A stretch of 64,000 nucleotides of DNA from contig NC_067198.1 of the NCBI RefSeq assembly GCF_000699445.3, positions 31,747,536 through 31,811,535 of the forward strand. The letters run 5' to 3'. The notes under the pieces are model-generated. The model saw only the letters and a program-made list of their open reading frames with translations, had not been told where the DNA came from and did not search any database. Below are positions 48,465-59,420 of the stretch, piece by piece (position 1 is the stretch's first letter; the number at the start of each line of letters is the position of its first letter). The position numbers were made by a program, and so were the translations under genes. Origin of the DNA: Schistosoma haematobium (taxonomy: Eukaryota; Platyhelminthes; Trematoda; Strigeidida; Schistosomatidae).

Positions 48465-48964
48465 GTAAGTTGTTAAATATTGTCATTATTCTTATGATTA
48501 TTTTGTTTAATAATTTTTTTTAAAAATGAGAATCGTGAAATGTGCATTGAAATACCGATTGACGAGTTCGAATAGCACGAGATGCATCAGCTCACTTAGT
48601 ATTGCGGATATCTAGATAGCTAAAAGGTCCCAACTAGCACAAAAATTAGGTTCACAGATTGCTGCTGGTTGCACTCAAATGAACGTCTCCAAAAAAGCTA
48701 TCCTGGTTATGATAAGTAGTCCCTACTCATCCCAATTATTCATCTCTATTTAGATATTGCTACTGTATTATTATTATCATTACTACTATTACTATTGTCA
48801 CCTGTACTTGAAATAATATCTTGAGACTATTTCTTCATCAAAAACTAACGTCAATTGTAATGTCAATCAAAATGAGAGTGTTTTATTATTTCATCTATAA
48901 CATCGAGTCATGATTTTTGAGAGTCACTAAAGCTTAAAATGTGAAACACTGGATTCTAATTTAG
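48465..48964. other. Intron start with a possible third-family SINE remnant
   Basis: About 48555-48710 shows GAGTTCGAATAGC, and then GGTCCCAACTAGCACAAAAA, resembling 13.58-13.76 kb. Confidence 0.3.
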
Positions 48965-48999
48965 CTCCTAAATACCCACGGCCGAGAGTGGGGAGAGTC

Positions 49000-49043
<44 letters not shown>

Positions 49044-49503
49044 AAATGCTCTCACATGGCCACGTTCATACAACTACTGCCATGGAAGTCCTACTCACTG
49101 CCTTCCCGCGAAGGGGGTGTTGTTTACGAAACTGAGAGGACGGAAAGCAAATTACGGCGCTTTAACCGGGTTGGTGGATATGGAGGATTCACCTAGTAGT
49201 TGGAAAACTCTGATTACAAAACAATGGTGCACATGAGCTCCAGTATCCTGAAGGAGCAAATGTCGTATGATTCAGTCGTTGGTCACCGTCTGCCATGAGA
49301 ATGCATCTCCTGACGTTGCTCCACTGCCTTGTGGATTAGACCTTTAGATCAAAGGTTCAGGGTGTGGCTCCCTAAGAAATCCGCCTGCTTCAGTTTGTTC
49401 ACCCGGGCAGTACCCCAGCCCTTACACAAATCGAATGGTTTATGTGGCGCATATCTATTTGGTGTCTCCTTATAAAAATATTCATGTTTTTAAATAAATA
49501 AAT
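48965..49503 (+). repeat. 500-base dispersed repeat, copy B
   Basis: Same unit as 44.33-44.86 kb, inverted and nearly identical by eye. Its CT run (49002-49042, about 20 units) is far longer than copy A's. It ends in AAATAAATAAATA. Confidence 0.8.
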
Positions 49504-49654
49504 ACCTCAATTTATCACGTCCATAGAAAAACTCGATGCCTCTGTTTCCAACCGAATGTTAAGTTGAGATTATGTAACGTTACTGTGAGTCTCAAAGGTA
49601 GGATGAAATTACTATCATAACCATTAAAGATCTACCATCTATACCTAGTACCCT

Positions 49655-50085
49655 GTCTTAAGGTAAAAATAGCTAATCTATTGACTAGATAGTGAACCAT
49701 CATAATCTAAGTTGGTTAGAACGTGTATTATGTATACCCAACCACTATCTATCTTGGTACATAATGTTTTCCAGTGCAAACGTGGACTGGGATAAAGCTT
49801 GGGCGTGAAACCAAGATGTAGTATCAGTTGATACAGGCATTGACTGTCGAACTGACTCTAGTTGGTACGTGCCTACTTCCCGTTTACAGTTTATGCGACA
49901 CGCCGATCAATGATTAGAAAGGTCGGGCGACATTCTTAATATTTTGTCACAGTAGCACAGATGTATTCACTATTTGTCCATGGATTTACTCATTGTTCTC
50001 GAATCATATTCTCAATACTTAATGTTTTCTACTACCAATGATACCGTTAGTACTTCTAGTACTCAGGAATTTGTCTTTATACAAT
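49655..50085 (+). mobile_element. Old 3' fragment of the RTE family
   Basis: It parallels 23.70-24.2 kb of the intact element, for example GTGAACCATCATAATCTAAG against the region at 23716, and CGTGTATTATGTATACCC against the region at 23748. All frames are broken. Confidence 0.6.
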
Positions 50086-50239
50086 ACAGCATATTTTTCT
50101 AAATCATTCTATGATTGACAGGTTAAATAACGCCATGAGAACATTCATCAGATTTACCATAACATTACGAAATACCTATTTAAATATTATTGTTTTAATT
50201 AGTAGCAGTGTTGATTAAATTTATATTTTTCTTTTCTAG

Positions 50240-50360
50240 GGTTACTCATAATGGTGTAATATGTGAACAAAGATGGTTATTTCATGTGAACTGTTTAGAT
50301 TGCTTAGATCGTACAAATTTAGTTCAATGTATGTTCGCTGTTGTCATGATTACAAATCAG
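50240..50360 (+). CDS. INPP5F: INPP5F/SAC2-like phosphatase, catalytic P-loop exon
   Basis: It encodes VTHNGVICEQRWLFHVNCLD and then CLDRTNLVQ through VVMITNQ. The CLDRTN box contains the catalytic Cys and Arg of the Cys-X5-Arg phosphatase loop typical of SAC domains. The usual first Arg of the RXNCXDCLDRTN consensus is His here. Acceptor TTTTCTAG is at 50232-50239 and donor GTAAAT at 50361. It begins with one base closing the TGG codon and ends in phase 0. Confidence 0.9.
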
Positions 50361-50424
50361 GTAAATTAAATCATTATTTATCATTGGTGTGAGTTTTTGT
50401 ATGGATTGAAAAGGTCAACATATC
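50361..50424. other. Intron start
   Basis: Donor side of the 4.6 kb intron; nothing else is visible. Confidence 0.5.
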
Positions 50425-50690
50425 ATGTGCACACTAGTGACTAATTTTTAGAGATAATTTTGGAGCTATAGTGAGAATCCGTGAGCAGCAGACTTTTACT
50501 CTGTCGAATTTTACCCACCAAGTACATTGGAAGATGGTTACGCAATATTACGATTCGATTGAAGTCAATCATGTAGACAACTGGATAGCGGCCCAGTTGT
50601 CTCGAAGTTAGCCGTTTCTGTACGAGGCAAAGGGTCTTGGGTTCGATCCCCGGTAGTAATAAACACAACACACGCAGTTTGGAGCGCAGT
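50425..50690 (+). mobile_element. SINE copy truncated before its ribozyme
   Basis: 5' module (CACACTAGTGACTAA), degenerate A box (AGTTGTCTCGAAGTTAGCCG) and B box GGGTTCGATCCCC. It stops near 50665 where the hammerhead would start. Confidence 0.65.
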
Positions 50691-51363
50691 TTAAGGAGAC
50701 CAAAAATAAAATTTCATGAGCTTGAATAGTTAGCAACGGTGTTTGGTGGAAATAAAAATATAACCATAGGTTAATTATTAATAGTGGGGACAGAAGAAAT
50801 ATTAATAAGTGAAGAGCGAATTCGATCTTGACACTAGTTGGAGATGTATTAGAAGTTGTCATTTCATATCTTTCCACACTGTAGAATGATATCTCTACCT
50901 GAAAAGTAAACTGAGTTAATAGTGGTCTTGTCGACGTGGTAATGTAGCCACATAACCCAACGGACAAGTTGTTGAGCACGGTTACAAACGTCCTACTTTT
51001 GACTACCTCTTGATGTGTTAACTCCATAATTTAAAGGCTTTATTGTCAGTAATGGTTCTTTGGTGAACAAAGTAAGGTGTGCTGTTTTTATAGTAAACTT
51101 TTTCTGGATTCCTCGTTTCGTTATGAGTAAGCAGTATCGTTACAGTCGGTTGTACAACTTTTACGTCGTTTTTAGTCTTACCATACATCAGCTGTGACCT
51201 GCTTAATAAACAATAAAAAAAATGGATTGATTTTTCAACTGATAACCAGTTTACAAGAATAGGCTTGATCATCACCATACTGAACAAAGTTATTGATTGT
51301 TTGGTTAATTAACAGTTTCATTTAAACCTATTCATAATAATCGTGGTTTTCAAATTGTTAAAA
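50691..51363. other. Intronic stretch
   Basis: Contains two overlapping minus-strand open frames without recognised domains. Nothing supports a gene. Confidence 0.4.
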
Positions 51364-51462
51364 TAAATGCAAATATCAGATGGGTTTTTGTGGAGATTGT
51401 AGTAATTTCAATGGTTAAGATCATGAGTCAGTTGAAGCTAGAGCACCATGGAAAACCTGGAA

Positions 51463-51508
51463 GCACTGGACGGCCGTTTCGTCCTATTGTGGGACTCCTC
51501 AACAGTGC
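51463..51508 (-). ncRNA. Hammerhead, core C3 changed
   Basis: Everything is intact except that the first box reads TTGAGGA instead of CTGAGGA. Confidence 0.7.
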
Positions 51509-51991
51509 GCATCCACGATCCCGCCCCCTGCGAGATTCGAACCCAGGACCTAGTGGTTTCGCGCCCGAGCACTTAACCACTAGACCACTGAGCCGGAATC
51601 TAACGGTGTTAATGTCTAACTTCAACTAATCCACGAAATTGAGTGACACATTCACCATTGTCTTCAGTGAGTTACTATCTCACAACAGACCTGGTTGAAC
51701 TCTACAAAAACCCATCTGATATTAATCAGCATATGCTCACTAGTGACTGGCTTCACGAGGTATATCCTGGAGTTCTAGTGAGAAGTAGTGACCAGTGGAG
51801 TTCAACCAGGTCTGTTGTGAGATAGTAACTCACTGAAGACAATGGTGAATGTGTCACTCAATTTCGTGGATTAGTTGAAGTTAGACATTAACACCGTTAG
51901 ATTCCGGCTCAGTGGTCTAGTGGTTAAGTGCTCGGGCGCGAAACCACTAGGTCCTGGGTTCGAATCTCGCAGGGGGCGGGATCGTGGATGC

Positions 51992-52037
51992 GCACTGTTG
52001 AGGAGTCCCACGATAGGACGGAACGGCCGTCCAGTGC
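51992..52037 (+). ncRNA. Hammerhead, core C3 changed and GAAA changed
   Basis: It reads TTGAGGA, sharing the change of its mirror copy, and also GGAA instead of GAAA. Confidence 0.65.
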
Positions 52038-52102
52038 TTCCAGGTTTCCCATGGTGGTCTAGCTTCAACTGACTCATGGTCTTAACCATTTAAATGCAAA
52101 TA

Positions 52103-52985
52103 GTCGATTGCAAAATATTTTTTTTTCACCAAGCTGATAATTTATGAAAAAGTCAACTTTCAACTAGATTTACATTTTTATTTTGATCATGAACTATTTG
52201 GCTCAGTTTTAATTATGATTTCTTGTTTCATTTCAAAATAATGTTAATAATCTAAATATCACATTTTGTGTAAGTTTTTCCAGCACATTAAACTAGATAC
52301 ACCAGGGAACATTCAAGTAATGTATTCACTATGGAAAACAAATTGATAATCAAATAAAATAAAATGGGGCATAAAATATCATCACTAAATGGAAGAATTT
52401 TAAAAAAATATTATCATAAAGACGTTTTCACTACAAATCTGTCAATTTTTCCTCTGTTAATCTGAGTATAGCTTTTTAACTGTATGTAGATGAAACAAAA
52501 GTTTGGTAGAATTTCTTTAGACTTTATCCTTAAATTATATCCATCAATATCTGTTTGTGTCTACTTCTGTTTATAATTTTGAATACTTCCATAACTACAA
52601 CTTTTAATTGTAGTGAAAAACTATCGGAAATACATGTTCCAATCCAAATTATCAATAAAACTAAGCTATATTGATGAACCTATTAGATTTAAGATAATAC
52701 CTTCTAGATTTTTGTGCAAACTTCAAAGTATAATGAAAGGATAACATGTTTATTATTAGGATCTCAGTAAAAATTATCTGTCTAGTTACTATGATAATGG
52801 AAATATTTAATTTTCATGTTTCTAACTCAATCAAAATTTACTATCCATACAATTTATTTAAATTTTAAACAAAATTAACTTCATTAATTTTTACTTTTCT
52901 TTAACTAGTTTATTGTTTCATCATTGTACATGTGAATATATTATTATTGCATTAGAAAATATTCATTTCTTAACTAAATCAGTTT
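52103..52985. other. Intronic stretch
   Basis: Nothing recognised. Confidence 0.5.
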
Positions 52986-53086
52986 AAAACGAATTAGTAT
53001 CAGAAGGGGTTTTCTGGAGATTGTAGTAATTTCAACAGTTGAGATCATAAGTCAATTGAAGCTAGACCACCATTGAAAACCTAGAA

Positions 53087-53132
53087 GCACTGGACGGCCG
53101 TTTCGTCCTATTGTGAGACTCCTCAGCAGCGC
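53087..53132 (-). ncRNA. Hammerhead ribozyme, intact
   Basis: GCGCTG/CAGTGC stem I, CTGAGGA, stem II GTCT/GGAC (one wobble), GAAA, and GTC all present. Confidence 0.82.
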
Positions 53133-53221
53133 GCATCCACGACCCCGCCTCGCGGGATTCAAACCCAGAACCTATCAGTCTCGCTCCAGGCGCTTAACCC
53201 GCGAGGCGGGATCGTGGATGC

Positions 53222-53267
53222 GCACTGCTGAGGAGTCTCACAATAGGACGAAACGGCCGTCCAGTGC
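53222..53267 (+). ncRNA. Hammerhead ribozyme, intact
   Basis: GCACTG/CAGTGC stem I is perfect. CTGAGGA, stem II GTCT/GGAC, GAAA and GTC are all present. Confidence 0.84.
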
Positions 53268-53336
53268 TTCCAGGTTTTCCATGGTGCTCTAGCTTCAATT
53301 GACTCATGATCTCAACTGTTGAAATTAAAACGAATT

Positions 53337-54942
53337 CTTTTATTCTTATTTTTCTTTTTTTGATCTTTTTGAAATATTACTTTTATAGGTTCACTTTCAG
53401 ACTGTTTTTTTTTCTTTCATATTTGTAATCATTAATATCCTCTTGTTTTCTTTCTCTGTCTGTCTATTTGTTGATAGGTAGTTGTTTTTCACCATACATC
53501 AGCTTTATCTACACCTTTTTTGTTCAATTTTATTGAAAGGTTCCAATTTCAGTCAATATTAAACACTTTTCTGAATTCAGAAAAACGCATAACATTAAAC
53601 TAGCCTAGGTCACACACAATTAAAATTAAAACGCAACTTCAATCATCATTTAATAAAATATCAATACAATAATTCATAGAAGGAGAGACACAAGAAACAC
53701 TTTTTTTAAATGTCAGTAAAAAACGGACTTCATTTTAATGATGCTTTGTTGTTCAAGTTGGATGATTTAGTTGTAGGAAGTTTTAATTGTTGATCGTTTT
53801 TCGTACTTCAAATAAACGTTTGTTTTCTTGCATGAAGTGGGCACTAGTGGCGTTATTTTGAAAAATTACCGAAACACCTCAATTAAACTGTACAGCTCAG
53901 AAAACACAATACTATTAAGTACTTCGATCTAAACCACGAACTGCATCTAGCATTTCAAAACTAAGATTAAAAAGTTAGTGGATAGTAAAACTGTCTTGGA
54001 ATTAAGTAAATCATTGATCCACCGTTGATACAAAGTTACTAGAATGATCGACGGGACACTTCTAGAAGAACAGACTGACGGGCTCTCAGTTGTTCTCTAG
54101 TTATCTATTATTCAACAATTATATGAATGAGAGATTGACATTGAGTTCTCAGCCCGTAGAGTCTTCAACTGACATGAAACTGAAGGAAGCAGTATGTTGA
54201 TCTCAGCGATTATTAAGAATGATAGAACAAGATAAGTAGTGATACTGATCCAATCCACCCATTATATATATATATATATTCTTTACCCCTGAATTCGAAA
54301 GATGTAAAATTTAAGTTTTGACTCAAGTTAGCTTAGAAATAAAAAGTATTATGCTCCATTCATTGCAGAAACTCCCATTTTTTTTAAAAATAATGATTAA
54401 TTTACAAAACACTTTATTGCTTTCCCAAGTTTCCATTAATAATTCCTACACGGCATGTTTACATTCTCAATTAGTTTCACAGTAATTACATTTTTGCAAT
54501 ATATTATTACTTACATTACATAAAATCCATCATAAATAACGTAGAACCTGTCACAAATATGTTTCGACCCAAGTGACCTCAATTCGCGTCAACATAGTGA
54601 AAGAGGAAAAGTAAACAAGTCGAAATTATGTTAGTATCAATGACAATAAACAGAGGATGTAGTTCGAAGTCATTGAAATTCGATGAACCAATAATATGTA
54701 TGAAGTAATGTTAATGCTTAAGAATTTTTTCGAAAGTCTAATCATAACTTATGGGTTTTTTTCGCAAATTGCAATTAGAAATTGTCTGAACAGTGAATAT
54801 AATGCTACTAAAATAGCAGAGCTGTATCTTAGCAACAGATGTTTACATTGTCTCACTTTATTCTAATCATTGTATTCAACTGTTACCTTCTTTTCTGTTT
54901 TCATTATCACTTTTCAATTCCATAATTCTACTAAAATGATAG
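53337..54942. other. Intronic stretch
   Basis: A TA tract lies at 54263-54279. No exon was seen before the acceptor ATGATAG at 54936-54942. Confidence 0.5.
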
Positions 54943-55071
54943 TTGAAAAAAATTGGTTTATTAGGCCCGGAGGAATGTTTACCCGCTGAATTTCTACGCG
55001 CAGTTCAACATATGTGGGCAACAAATGGCGATGCTATCAGTCGAATTTATGCAGGGACGAGTGCAATGAAA
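54943..55071 (+). CDS. INPP5F: INPP5F/SAC2-like phosphatase exon after the P-loop
   Basis: 43 codons in phase 0 at both ends: LKKIGLLGPEECLPAEF and then MWATNGDAISRIYAGTSAMK. The corresponding INPP5F segment has LKKLG...MWANNGD.ISRQYAGTAALK, a hallmark of SAC domains. I chose the acceptor at 54941-54942. A second AG at 54963-54964 would lose LKKIGLL and break the phase. The donor is GTAAGT. Confidence 0.87.
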
Positions 55072-55679
55072 GTAAGTTAAGTTTCGTATATGTTTGTGTT
55101 TTTGTGCATGTTTTCTCCTGTCTGTTCGTTTTTTCGTTATTTTCTTTAATAGATGTCTTTAGCAGATTAGTGTCATATGAGCACATTCTGTTTAACTTTC
55201 TCTCTACTATAATTAATTACAATGTACTCAAACTATATTAATAATCGAAGTAATACTAATGATAACAATCCTAGGAATTTTACACGATCATGTATTTGTA
55301 AATGCCCTTAAGATATTTGTCATTATATGACTTGAATACACTACTTTTGAATAGGAAATTCCCTAAAGATCATCATCTTGAAAAATAAATTATTCTTATT
55401 TATCTAATTATGCAAATATCTTTTTTGATTGTTCTCCACTCAAATTATATAGTATACAATCTAATCTGGATATTAATTGAAATACACTGATAAACTTACT
55501 ATATATCGTAAAGATAAAAATTTTGCAAGAATTTCATGAGTATGTGCCTGTATTCTGATAGTGAGCCGTTAAAAGTGTGTATTCGGGCAATTGTGTGAGT
55601 TGTAGCAGTGATATGACGGATAAAAACAGCCTACGTTTAGTGAATATCAGAGCTCTTTAAGTTAATCTCAGTTATATCT
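55072..55679. other. Intronic stretch
   Basis: Nothing recognised. Confidence 0.5.
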
Positions 55680-55845
55680 GACGTTCTCATGATATTAGAC
55701 TAGCTTTAAAAGGTCAGGTCTGTAACGGGTCAGTGAGAGCTGTTTTGCTATATGCTTTTGAAATCTGGTCTGCCGGAATTGAGGATGTTTAACTATTCTT
55801 TGCGTTCTTTCATTGTTGTCTCAGAAAGACTGCTGATATTCAGTA
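55680..55845 (+). mobile_element. RTE reverse transcriptase fossil
   Basis: It parallels about 23505-23630 of the intact element: GGGTCAGTGAGAGCTGTTTT against GCAGTATTTCGTTCCGTCTT, then TATATGCTTTTGAAATCTGG. Short and frameless. Confidence 0.45.
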
Positions 55846-57249
55846 GCAATACCATGTTATTAATGCTGAAACTTATCTCAATTTTAATCTTAATTATAAG
55901 TTCGATTTTTGTTAATGATAAGACGGAAATATTGATTTTATTGGCTACCATCAACATTAGAGAAAATCGTTTATGATAAAAATATTTGGCTGCTAAATTA
56001 AGTTTTGTCATCTCATTATATACAAATGTTCAAAAAATACCTACAAGATAACTTGTTTTGCCTTGTTCAGTAAAGTTTTATCTATTTAGTATTGATTTGG
56101 TAGGATATGATAATGGTAAAGACAATGCTCATAACAAGGCGTATTCCTAAGATTTTTAATATTCCACTGTTTCTAATCATACAGACACAGTATCATAGCA
56201 AGTAGATTTAAAAGTCAATGTGTACTAACCAAAATCTGATTATCCTAAATGTTGTGTTAAATGTTCTAATCTAAAATAAATGATTTAGCGTACTCTGCAC
56301 ATCGGAGTATATTGGGGGAATTTATTGATGGATTAGCTAAGAGGCGATATCAGCCCATGAAGTTGCTAACTTGTTTTTTGAGTTATGTCAAGAAGTCCAG
56401 ACTTCCTATCCGAAATTCTAAGGATAATCGATATTGACATCTTGAAACTTTTTATAAATGGTTCGAAATTAGTCTCAATGTCGTAGAATTATTCATTATT
56501 CATCTACATTTCCAACATGATACTGTTTACTAATTTTCTTTTCCCATCCCTTTGCCATATCATATCTACTCAGAATTATTTTGGCCATTTTAAGCCGTGA
56601 ATATTAATAGTTGCCAAATGGTATGAAGATTTGGAAAATGATAATCTTTAAATAACTACTTCATTCAGGAGATATTCTTTATAAAGTTACTGTGGCGTCA
56701 CAATATTCGTCACAGTATTGTGAATTTGACAAGCTTGGAACTTTATTAGATAGTGTACAAAGAATTGAATTCTGTCTAAATCATAGGTCTACAAACAGCT
56801 GGTCAGTTGAAGTAGTCAGTATGATCCTTCAAAATACTAATTTTTGATACAATTTGGTGGTTTAATGATGAAATTAGTCATGAGTAACATAGTTATACGC
56901 ATATCTTGATACTCGCTTCTGACTATAGAATATATAGTCGGGTCAAACTTAAATATAGTGAATCAGTTCATTCTAGAAGATCGGATAAGACATGTATTCA
57001 CTACTCAGTATTTACTGTTTGGTATTCGACAGTTTGTATACGATCATCTATTTGCAAGTAGTTGTAGAACCTTACCTTGTTTACCATGGTAATCCGGTTC
57101 AAAAGTCATGAGTTGTTTTGTAATTTGGGTGAAAGGTGTATTAAGAAGACAATATCATTTGATTTGAAAAGAAGTGTGCTGTATTAGTGTTAATGCATTT
57201 TATACAACCGAATTGGATATTCACTTATCGAGACAATTTTAAGTTTTAG
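55846..57249. other. Intronic stretch
   Basis: Nothing recognised. Confidence 0.45.
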
Positions 57250-57440
57250 CACAGTTACATTGTAACTAGTAGTAGGATCCAGGACTTGAGTTTCTTGCTA
57301 TCTGCGATTCGTCGGCTGGGATGTTCTTACATCACAAATGTTGATGCTCACACTGATACTTGAACCAAGTACCTTTCACTTCGGTGGGCTCATAAGTTCC
57401 GACAGCTATTGGCGTGTTTAACAATTGTGAGAAGGCTGAT
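57250..57440 (+). mobile_element. Diverged Sm-alpha-type SINE fragment
   Basis: Antisense hammerhead arm (AGGATCCAGGACTTGAG, then GATTCGTCGGCTGGGATG), then a B-box complement (TTGAACCAAGTACC). It lacks the 5' head and the sense arm. Confidence 0.55.
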
Positions 57441-57796
57441 AAGCATTTCATTTCTAATTCCTGCTTTATACTGTTTATATCTGTCCGCATAAGCAGCTCA
57501 CGTCCCAATATGAAAGGTTAAATAGATAAAGAATGGGACTGTACCTTTCTATAATTAATCATATAACTGAGAAAGCTCATACGATTAACTCTGAAATACT
57601 TTTTTAGATTATTATATAAAAACTATAAAGTTATCATTTTTAAGTCTGTAGGAACTCTAACTATCAGAAAATTTAAGCCTCCTTTATGAATCCAAAAACG
57701 ACAATCCTTAATCCATTTTTAATCCCAGTGCTAATATAAAACGTTGTTACTTCATATATTTCACTTGTTTCTCTAGCTCTCTCCTATTTTTCCAAC

Positions 57797-57956
57797 TATC
57801 AATTTTTATCAGTATAAGGTTGTAGAGATTACTGAGTCCCAATTGAGATCATGAACCGATCAATGTTAGACCACCATTGAGAACCAGTAATTGCAGGTTT
57901 TCAATGGTAGGTTAACATCGATCAATTAATGATTTCAATCAAAATATCAATTTTTA
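57797..57956 (+). mobile_element. Mini foldback SINE with perfect 12-base target duplication
   Basis: TATCAATTTTTA lies at 57797-57808 and 57945-57956. The inserted 136 bases start TCAGTATAAGG. They hold two arms (about 57841-57886 and 57893-57940) that fold into a hairpin with a loop of about six bases. tRNA-like core and ribozymes are deleted, yet the terminal features of the larger elements remain. Confidence 0.85.
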
Positions 57957-58008
57957 GTTTTCATATAGAATACCTTGACCAGTAAATATATGATCATCAG
58001 TATCGAGT

Positions 58009-58090
58009 TGCGAAGATTGTTGAATTTCATAAAAATTACGAACTAATCCAAGTTAGATAACCACTGATTTCTGGAATGAATGAACTTCAT
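58009..58090 (+). mobile_element. SINE 5' fragment
   Basis: It starts TCAGTATCGAGTTGCGAAGA, like the other units, and decays after about 80 bases. Confidence 0.5.
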
Positions 58091-58299
58091 CTCATCATGC
58101 ATGGAAATTTCTTTAAAGAAGGAGGGAAGCTTTGTTGTAGTGTTCCTGTTCAGTTATGTGTTTCAATGAATATACTGTTTAGTCGATAACTGTTCAATAA
58201 GTCAAGATTAAATGACATTAAGTAATCAATTACTGTCTAACACTAACTGAAACACATTGATAAATATATTTATCTTTCTTTTGTGTTGTTTCTGTATAG

Positions 58300-58370
58300 G
58301 GTGATTATACAAGAACTGGTTCACGAACAGTAAATGGTCTAATGCGTGATGGTGTTTATTCAGTTAGTCG
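58300..58370 (+). CDS. INPP5F: INPP5F/SAC2-like phosphatase, last visible exon
   Basis: GDYTRTGSRTVNGLMRDGVY then SVS and two bases of an Arg codon. It matches the SAC-domain end GDFTRTGERKLAGVMKDG. Acceptor TCTGTATAG and donor GTAAAT are clear. The next exon (family pattern YYLNRF) was not found up to the window's right edge, so the following intron is at least 5.6 kb. Confidence 0.87.
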
Positions 58371-58557
58371 GTAAATATAACTTTTTAATTTCCTCCCCTT
58401 TTAACATGATGTCAACTGAGTATTTGAAAAACTGATTAGATTTATGGAGGTTAATGTAATTTTATGTTAGATTTTCTCATGGAGCGATATTATCTGGTGG
58501 ACATTTGGAAACCAAGCAACTTTAGACACCTTTGTTGTTTTAATTTGACGATAAGTG

Positions 58558-58812
58558 TGTAGTGAACGAGAACACCACTGGGGGACAACCAAGTGCATTT
58601 GAATACAAAATTACAGAATCTCTTAGTAAAATCTGAGAACCATACAGTAGACACTTCATTCGCAAAATATCAATCAATCGTTTCAGACTTTGTTGTTCCT
58701 TCGTTTTCATACAATCACTCTGTGTTCTCGTTCTGTTCTCTTAGATTTTCTCAACGTTTTGCTGCCAGGCATTTCACTTTCAATTAGTGATACATACTAC
58801 TTATATCTGACA
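58558..58812 (+). mobile_element. LTR-like repeat, member 4
   Basis: It starts TGTAGTGAACGAGAACACC and ends TACTTATATCTGACA. It is closest to the 18.94 kb member. Confidence 0.5.
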
Positions 58813-59222
58813 AAATCAGTAGCACACATCACAAGTGCACAACTCAGCCAACCGGTCATAAGCAACGCAGAACCTGGCACATATGTACATCTGTTCGGTT
58901 CGTCACACAACTTTAAAACATAAAGACGAAATTATAAAATCCCAGATTAGTAGAAGTACTAACAGTATCAACAATAATAGAAAACACTTGTCATAGACAA
59001 TATTATTTGAGAAGAAAGAATGAGTCTACGGAATAAGAAGTATGCGATTATTTGAAAACTCTGGATCTAACGGAAGGCAAGGATTGAATGTATCCGCGCT
59101 TTTGAACTTGATTCTCAACCATATCATTTAACATATCCAATCATTGGGTTACAGCTACCAATTTGGTTTAGTTTGATATTCAGCGACCTAGAGACTGATA
59201 CCATGTTTTGGCTTAGTTATGG
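58813..59222. other. Intronic stretch
   Basis: Nothing recognised. Confidence 0.45.
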
Positions 59223-59420
59223 CACAACTAAAGTGAGTGGAACCCAGGATGAGAGCTCCGGAGATTCTAGTGTAAAGTCGTGACTTATGAAGTTTAACTG
59301 AATTCAGAGTTTACCCAGTCACCTACAAACGACACTGAATATAGCTTTGTTGTATGTAGCGAATTATTTGAATTTTGAAATGTTAGTCAATCAGTTCATA
59401 CTTCATTAACTTAAAGTTAT
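59223..59420 (+). mobile_element. Chimeric SINE relic
   Basis: GTGGAACCCAGGATGAGAG, a piece of an Sm-alpha ribozyme arm, is joined to the 5' module of the other family (GGAGATTCTAGTGTAAAGTC onward). Confidence 0.4.

Larger units (their letters stand above)
51364..52102 (+). mobile_element. Large palindromic hammerhead SINE with 12-base target duplication
   Basis: TAAATGCAAATA lies at 51364-51375 and 52091-52102. Between them is one inverted unit starting TCAGATGGG. The left arm (about 51402-51702) and right arm (about 51798-52085) are near-perfect complements around a 95-base centre. Each arm holds ribozyme, B box (GGGTTCGAATCTCGC), A box (AGTGGTCTAGTGGTTAAG) and 5' module. Mirror open frames on opposite strands encode the same peptide because of the palindrome. 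Confidence 0.92.
52986..53336 (+). mobile_element. Palindromic hammerhead SINE, both ribozymes intact
   Basis: AAAACGAATT at 52986-52995 and 53327-53336 is the target-site duplication. The palindrome spans 53028-53326, centred on 53177. Arms of about 130 bases flank a 38-base centre with one B-box complement (ATTCAAACCCAGAA) and a trimmed A box. The left end adds TATCAGAAGGGG and the family's GGAGATT segment outside the palindrome. This is the best-preserved compact copy. Confidence 0.92.

Noticed and set aside
48988..49236. 82-codon frame also present inverted at 44608-44862, looking like a conserved protein
   Set aside because: Identity comes from the shared 500-base repeat. The frame starts in a CT microsatellite and has no known domain.
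50608..51287. Two minus-strand frames of 139 and 89 codons inside the intron
   Set aside because: The first begins in repeat-flank sequence and ends in the SINE. Neither has a recognised motif.
51900..51975. tRNA gene
   Set aside because: A and B boxes are clear, but the acceptor stem and anticodon arm do not form. It is the head of a SINE; the same applies to the other box pairs.
51390..52089. Mirror frames on opposite strands encoding nearly the same peptide
   Set aside because: They are produced by the palindromic SINE, not by paired genes.
54965..55071. Exon start at 54965 after TTATTAG
   Set aside because: This acceptor breaks the phase with the 50360 donor and drops LKKIGLL, which matches the family. 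The acceptor at 54941-54942 fits both.
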